NCBI GenBank assembly: GCA_017546505.1
Contig: JAFYWV010000089.1
Span: 1-56,958, forward strand
Origin: Bacteroidaceae bacterium
GTDB lineage: Bacteria > Bacteroidota > Bacteroidia > Bacteroidales > Bacteroidaceae
Direction of reading: 5' to 3'
DNA: 56,958 nt
The notes under the pieces were generated by a model. It was not told the origin of the DNA. It was given only the letters and a program-made list of their open reading frames with translations, and ran no database searches. Shown in pieces: positions 6,918 through 15,850 of this stretch. The translations under genes and the position numbers were made by a program. The first letter of the stretch is position 1. Every line of letters begins with the position of its first letter.

Positions 6918-7466
6918 ATGGCAGAGATTGATGTAAAGGGGGTAATCAATCTGTATTATCCCGAGGACAATGAATTGAAGAATATTTATAATATCCACGC
7001 AGAGAAGGTTGCTTCGTTTGCTTTGGAATTGGCTGCCGGACATCCCGAACTGGACATTGACATACAATTTGTAGAGGAGGCGGCAATGTTGCACGACTTG
7101 GGCATATTCCTGACAGATGCTCCACGCATATATTGTTGTGGCAGTGAACCTTATATCTGTCACGGTTATCTAGGCGCCGAGTTGCTCAGAACATTGGGGC
7201 TTGAGCGTCACGCCAGGGTGTGTGAACGTCATACCGGGGTTGGCTTGACAAAGGAACAGATTGTGGCAAACGGATGGAGGTTGCCGGTAAAGGATTTTGT
7301 CCCTGAGACTATTGAAGAGCAACTGATTTGTTTTGCCGACAAGTTCTATTCTAAGACCAAATTCCTTGAGGTGAGGCGCACTTTTGAGCAGGTGCTGGAC
7401 AGTATGGCAAAAATTTCGCCCGAGGCAGTGGAGAAGGTCTCTTTGTGGGCAAAAATGTTTATGTAG
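6918..7466 (+). CDS. HD-domain protein, putative phosphohydrolase
   Basis: A 182-residue cytoplasmic protein with the metal-binding HD pattern: H27 in NIHAEK, H59-D60 in AAMLHDLGIF, H98 and H105 in the RHARVCERH stretch, and D in CFADKFYSKT near residue 143. The family hydrolyses phosphate esters, often of nucleotides, but the substrate here is not known. The ATG at 6918 is chosen over an upstream in-frame one because a promoter -7 box lies between them. It stands alone between the divergent VTC unit and lptD. Confidence 0.75.
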   Translation: MAEIDVKGVINLYYPEDNELKNIYNIHAEKVASFALELAAGHPELDIDIQFVEEAAMLHDLGIFLTDAPRIYCCGSEPYICHGYLGAELLRTLGLERHARVCERHTGVGLTKEQIVANGWRLPVKDFVPETIEEQLICFADKFYSKTKFLEVRRTFEQVLDSMAKISPEAVEKVSLWAKMFM

Positions 7467-7588
7467 AGCTTGGGGTCTATCATTGCTTGCGCGTGTTTTT
7501 TTATGGCATCTGTGTTTTTTTATCTTAAAAAGTGGAAAAACCTCCTTTTTATTTAGTAATTTTGTCGCTTGTATTGACGATTTGATAA

Positions 7589-10324
7589 ATGAGACGTAAG
7601 GCATTGGGGCTTTTGTTGGCAATTATGTTGCAGGTGGTCGCTTCTATTGGGGTGTCCGCCGGTGACTTGTCGTTTTTGTCAGATGCTGTTACATTCTCTC
7701 TTTCGGATACTCTGGCGGTTGACACTTCTGTCGTGTCGGTTGATACTTTAGAGGTTAAGGCACCAAAAAAGGATGCCATTGATGCACCGGTCTTTTACGA
7801 GAGTGCCGACTCGATGGTGTGGTCTACGGATGGTAATGCCTTTTTGTATGGTAGCGGAAAAGTTGTCTACGACAAGATAGAGTTGACGGCGGATGTCATT
7901 TCAATGAATATGGACAGCAGTGTGGTTCACGCATTCGGACGTGCCGATTCGGCCGGCGTGGTGAGCGGGCTTCCGGTGTTTGTCGATGGAGGCACTCCAT
8001 ACGAGTCGGACAAGATGAGCTACAACTTCAAGAGCCGAAAGGGATTTATCAGCAATGTCTACACTCAACAGGGTGATGGTTTCCTGATGGGTGGAAAGGC
8101 TAAAAAGGATTCTACTGATGTCTTTTATTCACAAGATGGTATGTACACCACCTGTGATGCCGAGCATCCGCATTTTTATATCAAACTGACTCGTGCCAAG
8201 GTGCGCCCCAAGAAGGATGTGGTGTCGGGTCCTTTATATCTGGTGATAGAGGATGTGCCTTTGCCTTTGGCTCTGCCATTCGGTTATTTCCCCTTTACAA
8301 GCAAATACTCCTCGGGTATTATTATGCCGACTTATGGCGATGAACTGGAACGCGGCTTTTATCTGCGTGACGGTGGATACTATTTTGCCATCAGTGACAA
8401 GTTTGACCTTAAACTCACAGGTGAGATTTATACAAAGGGCTCTTGGGGTGTAGGGGCTGCATCGACGTATGCCAAGCGTTACAGGTTCTCGGGTAGTGTA
8501 AACTTCAGCTATCTTGTGACCAAGAGTGGTGAAAGGGGATTGCCCGACTATTCGGTCGGAAAGAACTTCAGGATTGCCTGGAATCATAGGCAGGATGCCA
8601 AGGCCCGTCCCAACAGCAGTTTCTCGGCAAGTGTAAACTTCTCTACCGCCAACTATGAGCGTGCAAACCTGACGAGTCTCTATAATCCGGTGCTCAGTTC
8701 GCAGAGTATGAGAACTTCGAGTGTAAGCTATTCGTACACATTCCCGTCGATTGGCCTTACATTGTCGTCTACGATGAACCTTTCACAGAATGTAAGGGAT
8801 TCCATCATTTCGTTGAATTTGCCAAGCCTTAATGTGTCGCTGTCTAAGAAGTATCCCTTTAAACGCAAAAAACGCAAGGGCGACGAACGTTGGTATGAAA
8901 AGATTTCTTTGTCGTACAGCGGACAATTCAGTAATAGCATATCTACAAAGGAGTATAAACTCCTGAAGTCTGATTTGTTGAAGGATTGGAATAATGGTGT
9001 AAAGCATAATATTCCGATAAGCGCTACATTCCAGTTGTTTGACCATATAAACATAACGCCAAGTTTCAATTACACCGAGCGCTGGTACTTTAAAAAGGTG
9101 AACCAGTCGTGGGATGACGTCAGGAACAGCGTGGTGCGTGATACGGTGGGTGGTTTCCATAGGGTGTATAATTATAATTTGTCAATTTCTGCCAATACTA
9201 CATTGTATGGTTTCTATAAGCCCGCCGCGTTTATGAAGAAGAGCCGCATACACACTGTGCGACACGTGTTCAAGCCCTCTGTGTCGTTCAGCTATGCTCC
9301 TGATTTTGGAAGCGACAGGTATGGTTATTACGATACGTACGTATACACTGACGAGAAAGGTGAGGTGCGCACGGTTGAATATTCTCCCTATCAGGGTGCT
9401 ATGTATGGATTGCCGTCAAAGGGCAAGACCGGCAGCATTTCAATGAGTGTCAGCAATAATCTTGAGATGAAATGGCGCACGAAGAATGATTCTTTGAAAA
9501 AAATCAGTCTTATTGATGAGATTGGAGCGTCGCTCTCGTATAATCTTGCTGCAAAGACAAAGCCTTGGAGTAACCTGTCGACACGATTGAGGTTGAAATT
9601 GACAAAGAACTATACCTTTAACTTCAATGCGACGTGGGCTACCTATGCCTATACATTCAATGATAATGGTCAGGTGGTCGTAGGCGACAGGACCGAGTGG
9701 TCTTATGGACGTTTCGGACGTTTCCAGGGTATGAGTCAGAATTTGTCGTACACCTTCAACAACAGTACTTTTACAAAGATTAAGGAGTGGTTTGAGAAAA
9801 GACGCAATGGAAGTGATGGGGGCGAAGGTGATGCTGGTGCTAAAGTGGGTGATGCCCCAAATGGTATTGAGAAAAAGCCCGGTGGCAGTATCCGCAATAA
9901 GGAGAAGGCGAAGAGTGCCGATGTCGATGATGACGGATATATGCCTTTCAAGTTCCCATGGAGTTTGTCGCTATCCTACGGTATAACGATGGCCGAGGAC
10001 AGGAGTGCCGAGATAAATTTGAGAAATATGCGCTACCCATATAAGTTTACACAGAACTTGAATATATCGGGCAATATCGGCATCTCGGACAATTGGCGCA
10101 TAAACTTTACATCGGGATATAACTTCGAGTACAAGAAGTTGACAACAACAACAATGAATATTTCGCGCGATTTGCACTGTTTTGAGATGTCGTGCGGTAT
10201 TGTGCTGGCGCCTTACACTTCGTTCAATTTCAGCTTCCGTGCTACTTCGCAGATGCTTGCAGATGCGCTGAAGATTGACAAGCGCAGTAGTCGTAGCTCA
10301 AATATCCAATGGTATAACGATTAA
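7589..10324 (+). CDS. lptD: LPS-assembly outer-membrane protein LptD, Bacteroidetes type
   Basis: Inserts lipopolysaccharide into the outer leaflet of the outer membrane together with LptE. The 911-residue protein has a signal peptide (to about residue 25), a periplasmic OstA/LptA-like beta-jellyroll (about 60-190, with GSGKVVYDKIELTADVISMN), and a large beta-barrel from about 210 to the end built of alternating strands. The sequence GPLYLVIEDVPLPLALPFGYFPF matches the jellyroll-barrel joint of LptD. A linker rich in G, D and K (about 730-785) interrupts the barrel, probably as a loop. A -7 box TAATTTTG lies at 7557-7564. The LptE partner is encoded at 30341-30868, not adjacent. Confidence 0.85.
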   Translation: MRRKALGLLLAIMLQVVASIGVSAGDLSFLSDAVTFSLSDTLAVDTSVVSVDTLEVKAPKKDAIDAPVFYESADSMVWSTDGNAFLYGSGKVVYDKIELTADVISMNMDSSVVHAFGRADSAGVVSGLPVFVDGGTPYESDKMSYNFKSRKGFISNVYTQQGDGFLMGGKAKKDSTDVFYSQDGMYTTCDAEHPHFYIKLTRAKVRPKKDVVSGPLYLVIEDVPLPLALPFGYFPFTSKYSSGIIMPTYGDELERGFYLRDGGYYFAISDKFDLKLTGEIYTKGSWGVGAASTYAKRYRFSGSVNFSYLVTKSGERGLPDYSVGKNFRIAWNHRQDAKARPNSSFSASVNFSTANYERANLTSLYNPVLSSQSMRTSSVSYSYTFPSIGLTLSSTMNLSQNVRDSIISLNLPSLNVSLSKKYPFKRKKRKGDERWYEKISLSYSGQFSNSISTKEYKLLKSDLLKDWNNGVKHNIPISATFQLFDHINITPSFNYTERWYFKKVNQSWDDVRNSVVRDTVGGFHRVYNYNLSISANTTLYGFYKPAAFMKKSRIHTVRHVFKPSVSFSYAPDFGSDRYGYYDTYVYTDEKGEVRTVEYSPYQGAMYGLPSKGKTGSISMSVSNNLEMKWRTKNDSLKKISLIDEIGASLSYNLAAKTKPWSNLSTRLRLKLTKNYTFNFNATWATYAYTFNDNGQVVVGDRTEWSYGRFGRFQGMSQNLSYTFNNSTFTKIKEWFEKRRNGSDGGEGDAGAKVGDAPNGIEKKPGGSIRNKEKAKSADVDDDGYMPFKFPWSLSLSYGITMAEDRSAEINLRNMRYPYKFTQNLNISGNIGISDNWRINFTSGYNFEYKKLTTTTMNISRDLHCFEMSCGIVLAPYTSFNFSFRATSQMLADALKIDKRSSRSSNIQWYND

Positions 10325-10366
10325 TCCCGCTCTCACTCTTTGGAGTGGAACGGGATTATTTGTTTT
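10323..10366 (+). terminator. Terminator after lptD, facing ung
   Basis: AATCCCG at 10323-10329 pairs with CGGGATT at 10351-10357, with an inner CACTC/GAGTG stem, followed by a T-rich run. The stem includes the lptD stop codon. Confidence 0.75.
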
Positions 10367-10382
10367 TATTGTTTTTTCTCTT

Positions 10383-11048
10383 TTACCAGATTATTTCGCT
10401 TTTTCCCTGTTCTTTCAGGTATCTGTTTGCCGTGCTGAAGTGGTGATTGCCAAAAAATCCTTGATATGCCGAGAGTGGTGAGGGGTGTGGTGACGACAGG
10501 ACAAGGTGTCGGTTGCGGTCAATGAATGCTCCTTTCTTCTGCGCATAGCTACCCCATAGGATGAAGACAATGCCGTTGCGTCGTGAGGCCAGTTCACGTA
10601 TTGCTGCATCGGTGAACTCCTCCCATCCGCGACGTTGGTGTGAACCGGCTTGCGCGGCGCGCACTGTCAATGTCGCATTAAGCAACAACACACCCTGGTC
10701 GCTCCAACGGGTGAGGTCACCATCTTGTGGAATGGGTGTTCCAAGGTCGTTCTCAATCTCCTTGAATATGTTTAGCAGTGAAGGCGGAAAGGGAATGCCT
10801 TTGTTGACCGAGAAACAGAGTCCGTTGGCCTGTCCGGCACCGTGGTAGGGGTCCTGTCCCAATATTACAACCTTCACTTTCTCAAAAGGACAGTGGTCGA
10901 AGGCGTTGAATATGAGTCTTGCAGGAGGGTATATCGGTGTTCCGCTGTTGTACTCCTCTTTCACGAATTGTGTGAGTCTTGTGAAATAATCCTTCTCGAA
11001 TTCGTTTGCAAGTATCTCTTTCCAACTCTGTTCAATTCTTACGTCCAT
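10383..11048 (-). CDS. ung: Uracil-DNA glycosylase, family 1
   Basis: Removes uracil from DNA at the start of base excision repair. The 221-residue protein has all family-1 motifs: GQDPYHG with catalytic D66 (64-70), LLLN with N124, and the leucine-intercalation loop HPSPLSA with H188. Length matches Escherichia coli Ung. It ends close to lptD on the opposite strand and follows asnA by 4 bases, so the two are probably cotranscribed. Confidence 0.96.
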   Translation of the reverse strand: MDVRIEQSWKEILANEFEKDYFTRLTQFVKEEYNSGTPIYPPARLIFNAFDHCPFEKVKVVILGQDPYHGAGQANGLCFSVNKGIPFPPSLLNIFKEIENDLGTPIPQDGDLTRWSDQGVLLLNATLTVRAAQAGSHQRRGWEEFTDAAIRELASRRNGIVFILWGSYAQKKGAFIDRNRHLVLSSPHPSPLSAYQGFFGNHHFSTANRYLKEQGKSEIIW

Positions 11049-11052
11049 ATAA

Positions 11053-12090
11053 TTATATAATAGGTATATTCATCTCCTTGCATCTTTGACGCATCTCTTC
11101 GGGCCAGATGCTGGACTGGATTTCTCCGATATGTGCTTTCTTCAGCAGCAGCATACAGAGACGGGACTGTCCGATACCGCCACCTATGCTCAGTGGAAGT
11201 TCGTTGTTCAACATTCTGCGGTGAAAGTAGAGCTCCTTGCGCTCCTCCTTGCCGGACATCTTCAGCTGACGAAGTAGTGCGTCACGGTCTACTCTAATTC
11301 CCATTGACGAGAGTTCCATTGCTTTGCCAAGGACATTGCTCCATATCATCAAATCGCCATTTAGTCCGTAAAAGCCATCCTCGTTTGCGGTACTGTAGTC
11401 ATCGTAGTCAGGTGCTCTGTTGTCGTGTGGTATGCCGTCGCCTAGTTTGTTGCCGATACCAATGATAAATACAGCACCGTGTTTTTTTGTTATTGCCTCT
11501 TCGCGCTCTTTGGGTGAGAGTGTGGGGTATTTCAAGCGTAGCTCCTCACTGTGTATGAATGTGATTTTCTCGGGGAGTGATGGCTTTAATTGTGGATAGC
11601 TTTCGCTGAGGGCAAATTCCGTGTGCAGGATGGCCGAATAGATGTCGCTGACAATTTTGCGCAGGAATTCAACTGTGCGCTCTTTGTTGCTGATTACTCG
11701 CTCCCAGTCCCATTGGTCAACATATAGTGAGTGCAGATTGTCCAATTCCTCGTGTGCCCTGATTGCGTTCATATCGGTGTATATACCATAGCCTTGTGAT
11801 ATATTATACTCGGCAAGTGTCACTCGTTTCCATTTTGCCAATGAGTGTACAACTTCGGCAACTGCACCATTCATATCCTGTATGGGAAAGCTGACAGCGT
11901 TCTCATAGCCATTGAGGTCGTCGTTCAATCCGGTTCCTTGTAATACAAACAGTGGGGCTGTTACTCGGCGCAGACGGAGTGACGATGATAGATTGAGCTG
12001 AAATGTCTCCTTTATCTGCTTGATTGCCAATTCGGTCTGTTTTAGGTCGAGCAGTGGAGTGTACTCTTGTGGTAAATTGTATAATTTCAT
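11053..12090 (-). CDS. asnA: Aspartate--ammonia ligase (asparagine synthetase A)
   Basis: Makes asparagine from aspartate, ammonia and ATP. The 345-residue protein has the class II synthetase-like AsnA fold: RVTAPLFV near residue 43, FPIQDMNGAVAEVVHSLAKWKR, GIYTDMNAIR, and the C-terminal SIGGGIGQSRLCMLLL. Length is typical. It precedes ung by 4 bases. A minus-strand -7 box (CAAAGATA, 12177-12184) lies upstream at some distance from the start. Confidence 0.95.
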   Translation of the reverse strand: MKLYNLPQEYTPLLDLKQTELAIKQIKETFQLNLSSSLRLRRVTAPLFVLQGTGLNDDLNGYENAVSFPIQDMNGAVAEVVHSLAKWKRVTLAEYNISQGYGIYTDMNAIRAHEELDNLHSLYVDQWDWERVISNKERTVEFLRKIVSDIYSAILHTEFALSESYPQLKPSLPEKITFIHSEELRLKYPTLSPKEREEAITKKHGAVFIIGIGNKLGDGIPHDNRAPDYDDYSTANEDGFYGLNGDLMIWSNVLGKAMELSSMGIRVDRDALLRQLKMSGKEERKELYFHRRMLNNELPLSIGGGIGQSRLCMLLLKKAHIGEIQSSIWPEEMRQRCKEMNIPII

Positions 12091-12277
12091 TGTTGTTTTT
12101 GACAGATTGCTATGATATAGTTTTGTTTTATTGCGTTTTTAATGTGCTAGCTTTTCTTTTGCTGTCTTATTTGTGGCAAAGATATGGATATTGTTCTAAA
12201 AATGCTAATATTTTGTGGCGAAACTATCCTGTTCTTTGTTATTTATTGCAGAATTCTTTTTTTTTGTCATTTTTGCA

Positions 12278-12308
12278 ATTGTTTCTTTGTAATTTATTGT
12301 TATCTTCG
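12278..12308 (+). promoter_or_regulatory. Promoter of tRNA-Arg
   Basis: ATTG at 12278-12281 and TATCTTCG at 12301-12308, with a 19-base spacer, lie 25 bases before the tRNA 5' end. Confidence 0.55.
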
Positions 12309-12333
12309 CAGTCGCAATTGAAAATGACTGACT

Positions 12334-12410
12334 GGCCCTGTAGCTTAGCTGAATAGAGCATTAGATTCCGGTTCTGAAGGTCGTGGGTTTGAATCCCACC
12401 GGGGTCACCA
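12334..12410 (+). tRNA. tRNA-Arg, anticodon CCG
   Basis: The 77 bases fold into a full cloverleaf: acceptor GGCCCTG with CGGGGTC, D-stem GCTT/GAGC, anticodon stem TTAGA/TCTGA with loop TTCCGGT (anticodon CCG at 12368-12370), and T-arm GTGGG-TTTGAAT-CCCAC. The 3' CCA is encoded. It reads CGG codons. It stands alone, without neighbouring tRNA genes and without an integrase. Confidence 0.95.
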
Positions 12411-12420
12411 TTTTTTACAT

Positions 12421-12459
12421 AAACAAAGAGAAATAACGGTCCGTTATTTCTCTTTGTTT
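12421..12459. terminator. Long palindromic terminator between tRNA-Arg and the convergent glycosyltransferase
   Basis: A perfect 19-base inverted repeat (12421-12439 with 12441-12459) with one central base. The last codons and stop of the glycosyltransferase (12444) lie inside the right arm. Confidence 0.8.
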
Positions 12460-13205
12460 GCTCTTATAGCTTTTTCCATCATCTTTGTTACTACAAAAAC
12501 CTGGTACGTAGCATTCATATATGCCTTTATGAGTCCTCGTCGTCCTTGCAGAATTTCACCTTTTATAAAATAGGTGCGAAAGAAACTCCAGAGTGGACGA
12601 TAAATAAGTGCCACAATGCCATATTTCTTGTGTGCCTTTCTTACAACTTCATTGTCGCTGTATGTGTTGGCTTTATTGATGAACTGTTGTATGGTTTCAT
12701 CGGCCAGATGCATTATCTTGAACTGCAAAGGTGCTTTTTCTATAGTGCCGTCAATGCGTGGAACCGCGTGTATGGTCGGTGGCCAATCAACCTTGTCACG
12801 TTTCATAAAACGCAACTGGAAATCGGTCGCAAACCTCTCTTTTTCGTGTTGTCCCAAATACATATTCAGCCTTGAAATGAACATTCCTGTAGGGCATTCC
12901 GGCTGTTCAATTCTTTTATATAGATAATCGCGCAATTCAGGTGTTATTATTTCGTCTGCGTCAACAACCAGAACCCACTCGTGGCTTGCTTGCTGTATTG
13001 CGAAATTACGTGCAGGCTCAACAATGGTGATGTTTCCTTTGGGGAATGTGACAATTTTACAGCCGTATTTTTTTGCAATCCCGATGGTGTTGTCGGTGCT
13101 TTCCATATCGCACACGACAATCTCATCGAAATCTTTCAAAGCGTCAAGCACCTGTTCTAAGTGCTTTTCGGCATTGTATGTGTTTACTACTGCTGATATC
13201 GGCAT
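12444..13205 (-). CDS. Glycosyltransferase family 2 (WaaE/KdtX-like)
   Basis: A 253-residue cytoplasmic or peripheral-membrane sugar transferase using a nucleotide sugar. It has the GT-A start MPISAVVNTYNAEKHL, EIVVCDMESTDNT, and the metal-binding D82-A-D84 in VVDADEI. Its similarity pattern (RFMKRDKVDWPPTIHAVPR) is that of lipopolysaccharide-core or lipooligosaccharide glucosyltransferases. A basic, aromatic C-terminus (IYRPLWSFFRTYFIKG) may bind the membrane. It starts 15 bases downstream of proS and is probably cotranscribed with it. The sugar donor and acceptor are not known. Confidence 0.85.
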   Translation of the reverse strand: MPISAVVNTYNAEKHLEQVLDALKDFDEIVVCDMESTDNTIGIAKKYGCKIVTFPKGNITIVEPARNFAIQQASHEWVLVVDADEIITPELRDYLYKRIEQPECPTGMFISRLNMYLGQHEKERFATDFQLRFMKRDKVDWPPTIHAVPRIDGTIEKAPLQFKIMHLADETIQQFINKANTYSDNEVVRKAHKKYGIVALIYRPLWSFFRTYFIKGEILQGRRGLIKAYMNATYQVFVVTKMMEKAIRANKEK

Positions 13206-13220
13206 AGTTCTTAGTAGATA

Positions 13221-14699
13221 TTAATATGCTCTTGCAAAAAGAACACGGCGTGCCGATGGCTTGCCTGTTACCATACAGGTGCCGGGTGTCTCGTCCCAAC
13301 CCAAAGGTATGCATCGAATTGTTGCCTTTGTGTCGTTCTTTATTTGCTCCTCTGTCTCGGGTGTACCATCCCAGTGTGCAAAGATGAAACCGCCCTTTTC
13401 AATTTCGGTCTTGAACTCATCGTATGTGTCAACAGTGCGTGTGTTGGCTTCGCGCATAGCAAGTGCCTTACGGTGCAGGTTGGTCTGTATGTCATCCAAA
13501 AGTTCCTTTACATAGCCTGTAATGCCTTCGATTGAGCGTGTCTCCTTCTCGAGTGTGTCGCGGCGCATAACTTCAATTGTTCCGTTCTCAATGTCGCGTG
13601 CACCAAGAACAAGACGCACAGGTACACCCTTTAGTTCGTATTCGGCAAACTTGAAACCGGGACGCTTGTTGTCGGCGTCGTCGAACTTCACGGTGATGCC
13701 CATCTTCTTTAGTTCGGCAATCATCGGATCGGTTGTCTCCTTTATCTTTGCAAGCTGCTCCTCGTTCTTGCAGATTGGCACGATGACTACCTGTATCGGT
13801 GCAAGTGCCGGTGGCAGAACAAGGCCGTTGTCATCGGAGTGTGTCATAATCAACGCACCCATCAGGCGGGTTGATACGCCCCAAGATGTTGCCCATACGT
13901 ACTCCAAGTTGTTGTTCTTGTCTACAAATTGCACATTGAATGCCTTTGCGAAATTCTGGCCCAGGAAGTGTGATGTTCCGCATTGCAATGCCTTGCCGTC
14001 CTGCATCATACCCTCAATGGTGTATGTGTCCAAAGCTCCGGCGAAACGCTCGTTTGCCGATTTTACACCCATAACGACAGGCAGGGCCATATAGTTGTTG
14101 GCAAAGTCGTTATACACGTGCAACATTGTCTGAGCCTCTTTCTCGGCCTCTTCGCGTGTGGCGTGTGCAGTGTGTCCCTCCTGCCACAAGAACTCGGCTG
14201 TACGCAGGAAAAGACGTGTGCGCATCTCCCAGCGCATAACATTCGCCCACTGGTTAACCATAATCGGAAGGTCGCGATACGACTGTATCCAGTTCTTATA
14301 AGTGCTCCAAATGATAGTTTCAGATGTGGGTCGTATAATCATCTCCTCTTCAAGCTTTGCAGCTGGGTCTACTACGACGCCGCTGCCGTCCTCGGCATTC
14401 TTCAGGCGGTAGTGTGTCACAACGGCGCACTCCTTGGCAAAGCCCTCGACGTGCTCGGCTTCGCGGCTGAGGTATGATTTTGGTATCAGCATCGGGAAAT
14501 ATGCATTGACGTGTCCGGTCTCTTTAAACATATCGTCCAGTGTACGCTGTATCTTTTCCCAGATGGCGTAGCCATAAGGCTTGATTACCATACAGCCTCT
14601 CACAGGAGATTGTTCTGCAAGGTCTGCTTTAATCACCAAGTCGTTGTACCACTGCGAGTAGCTCTCGCTGCGCTTTGTAAGATTTTTTAATTCTGCCAT
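13221..14699 (-). CDS. proS: Prolyl-tRNA synthetase, archaeal/eukaryote-like short form
   Basis: Charges tRNA-Pro with proline. The 492-residue class II synthetase has the proline-site TSETIIW, motif 2 [25 protein letters not shown]-like region (residues about 158-182), motif 3 with [12 protein letters not shown], and the anticodon-binding domain from about 290. It lacks the INS editing domain of the long bacterial form. This ProRS type is the one generally found in Bacteroidetes. A -7 box (CAAAAGTA, 14739-14746 on the plus strand) lies upstream. Confidence 0.95.
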   Translation of the reverse strand: MAELKNLTKRSESYSQWYNDLVIKADLAEQSPVRGCMVIKPYGYAIWEKIQRTLDDMFKETGHVNAYFPMLIPKSYLSREAEHVEGFAKECAVVTHYRLKNAEDGSGVVVDPAAKLEEEMIIRPTSETIIWSTYKNWIQSYRDLPIMVNQWANVMRWEMRTRLFLRTAEFLWQEGHTAHATREEAEKEAQTMLHVYNDFANNYMALPVVMGVKSANERFAGALDTYTIEGMMQDGKALQCGTSHFLGQNFAKAFNVQFVDKNNNLEYVWATSWGVSTRLMGALIMTHSDDNGLVLPPALAPIQVVIVPICKNEEQLAKIKETTDPMIAELKKMGITVKFDDADNKRPGFKFAEYELKGVPVRLVLGARDIENGTIEVMRRDTLEKETRSIEGITGYVKELLDDIQTNLHRKALAMREANTRTVDTYDEFKTEIEKGGFIFAHWDGTPETEEQIKNDTKATIRCIPLGWDETPGTCMVTGKPSARRVLFARAY

Positions 14700-14827
14700 A
14701 TATTTGAGTTTTTATTTATGTCTTTTTGCTTCTATCTGCAAAAGTATAAAAATATATTAACATAATAGCGAAAATCGTATGGCTGTTTTTTGTTCATATA
14801 CTAATTTATGTTCATTTAAAGTTAGAG

Positions 14828-14860
14828 TGTTGCTTGAAAATATATTTTTAGTTAACTTTG
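14828..14860 (+). promoter_or_regulatory. Promoter of the OmpA-type lipoprotein gene
   Basis: TGTTG at 14828-14832 and TAACTTTG at 14853-14860 are 20 bases apart, giving a short leader before the ATG at 14892. Confidence 0.6.
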
Positions 14861-14891
14861 CCAAAGGTTTGAATTTATAAAGATTATAGAT

Positions 14892-15599
14892 ATGAAATTT
14901 GTAAAAAGTATTTGTATTGTGGTTTGTTCAGCACTCGTTCTTTCAAGTTGTGGTAGCTGGAATAATTTGGCAAAGGGTAGTGTAATCGGTGCTGCCGGCG
15001 GTGCTGCGGGTGGCGCGGCTATTGGTGCATTGATTGGCAAGTTGACCGGTAATACAGGCGCCGGCGCAGCTATCGGAGCTGCTGTAGGTACGGCTGTCGG
15101 TGCCGGAACCGGTGCTTTGATTGGTAAAAGAATGGATAATGCGGCCGAGGCTGCTGCTATGGTTGAGAATGCCACTGTGCAGACTATTACCGATGCAAAT
15201 AATCTTACGGCAGTGAAGGTTACTTTTGACTCAGGTGTGCTCTTTGCTACCAACAAACATTCTTTGAACAAGAGTGCAAAGGACAATCTTGCCGAGTTTG
15301 CAAAAGTGCTGATGGAGTACAGTGATGCAGATGTCGTGATATATGGTCATACAGACTCTACCGGTAGTGATGCCATCAATGACCCGTTGTCGGTGAAGCG
15401 TGCCGTGGCTGTGTCTGAGTATCTTTTGTCAAAGGGCGTGGCTGAGAAACAGATAAAGAGTGTCGAGGGATTCGGCTCAAAGCAACCTGTGGCAGACAAT
15501 GCTACTGCAGAAGGCCGTGCCGAGAATCGTCGTGTTGAAATTTATATGTATGCAAGCGCAGAGATGATTGATGCGGCAAATAACGGTACATTGGAATAA
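14892..15599 (+). CDS. OmpA-family lipoprotein with glycine zipper
   Basis: A 235-residue cell-envelope protein. It has a lipoprotein signal with lipobox LSSC (C20), a glycine-zipper segment (about 27-87, repeated GAAxG and GxxxG steps) that probably inserts in or packs against membrane, and a C-terminal OmpA peptidoglycan-binding domain (about 105-225) with TFDSGVLFATNKHSLN, IYGHTDSTG and the final AENRRVEIYM. It probably links the outer membrane to peptidoglycan. It is monocistronic, with its own promoter and terminator. This layout resembles YiaD-type lipoproteins. Confidence 0.88.
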   Translation: MKFVKSICIVVCSALVLSSCGSWNNLAKGSVIGAAGGAAGGAAIGALIGKLTGNTGAGAAIGAAVGTAVGAGTGALIGKRMDNAAEAAAMVENATVQTITDANNLTAVKVTFDSGVLFATNKHSLNKSAKDNLAEFAKVLMEYSDADVVIYGHTDSTGSDAINDPLSVKRAVAVSEYLLSKGVAEKQIKSVEGFGSKQPVADNATAEGRAENRRVEIYMYASAEMIDAANNGTLE

Positions 15600-15620
15600 A
15601 TGAATGTTTATATATTATGT

Positions 15621-15646
15621 CAAAGCCCGGATTTGTTCCGGGCTTT
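15621..15646 (+). terminator. Terminator after the OmpA-type lipoprotein gene
   Basis: An AAAGCCCGGA/TCCGGGCTTT stem with a short TTTGT loop, 20 bases after the stop codon. Confidence 0.8.
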
Positions 15647-15725
15647 GGTGTATAAACCGTTATGCTAGTGTGTCGGGGGTTGTCAATTATAGTGTTCTAC
15701 TCTTTTTATTTTGAAAAAATATGTA

Positions 15726-15733
15726 TACTTTTG
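15726..15733 (+). promoter_or_regulatory. -7 box upstream of the LpxL-like gene
   Basis: TACTTTTG fits TAnnTTTG. The leader to the start codon would be about 110 bases, in which no further structure was recognised. Confidence 0.4.
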
Positions 15734-15850
15734 CCACACTTGGAGTTTAACCGTTGTCTGATTATATTTGTCGCTTTGATAAGTTGTTGTGTGTCAGCGA
15801 TATTTTGAACGGGTAAGCATTTTATGCAGTATGTTGTATATGTTCATCTT

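Noticed and set aside
12334-12410. tRNA-Arg as a possible integration site of a mobile element
   Set aside because: No integrase, no direct repeat of the tRNA 3' end and no change in gene content were seen on either side.
14852-15286. A 144-residue alanine/proline-rich open frame on the minus strand
   Set aside because: It is the antisense shadow of the glycine-zipper part of the OmpA-type lipoprotein gene; low-complexity GC-rich codons keep the frame open.
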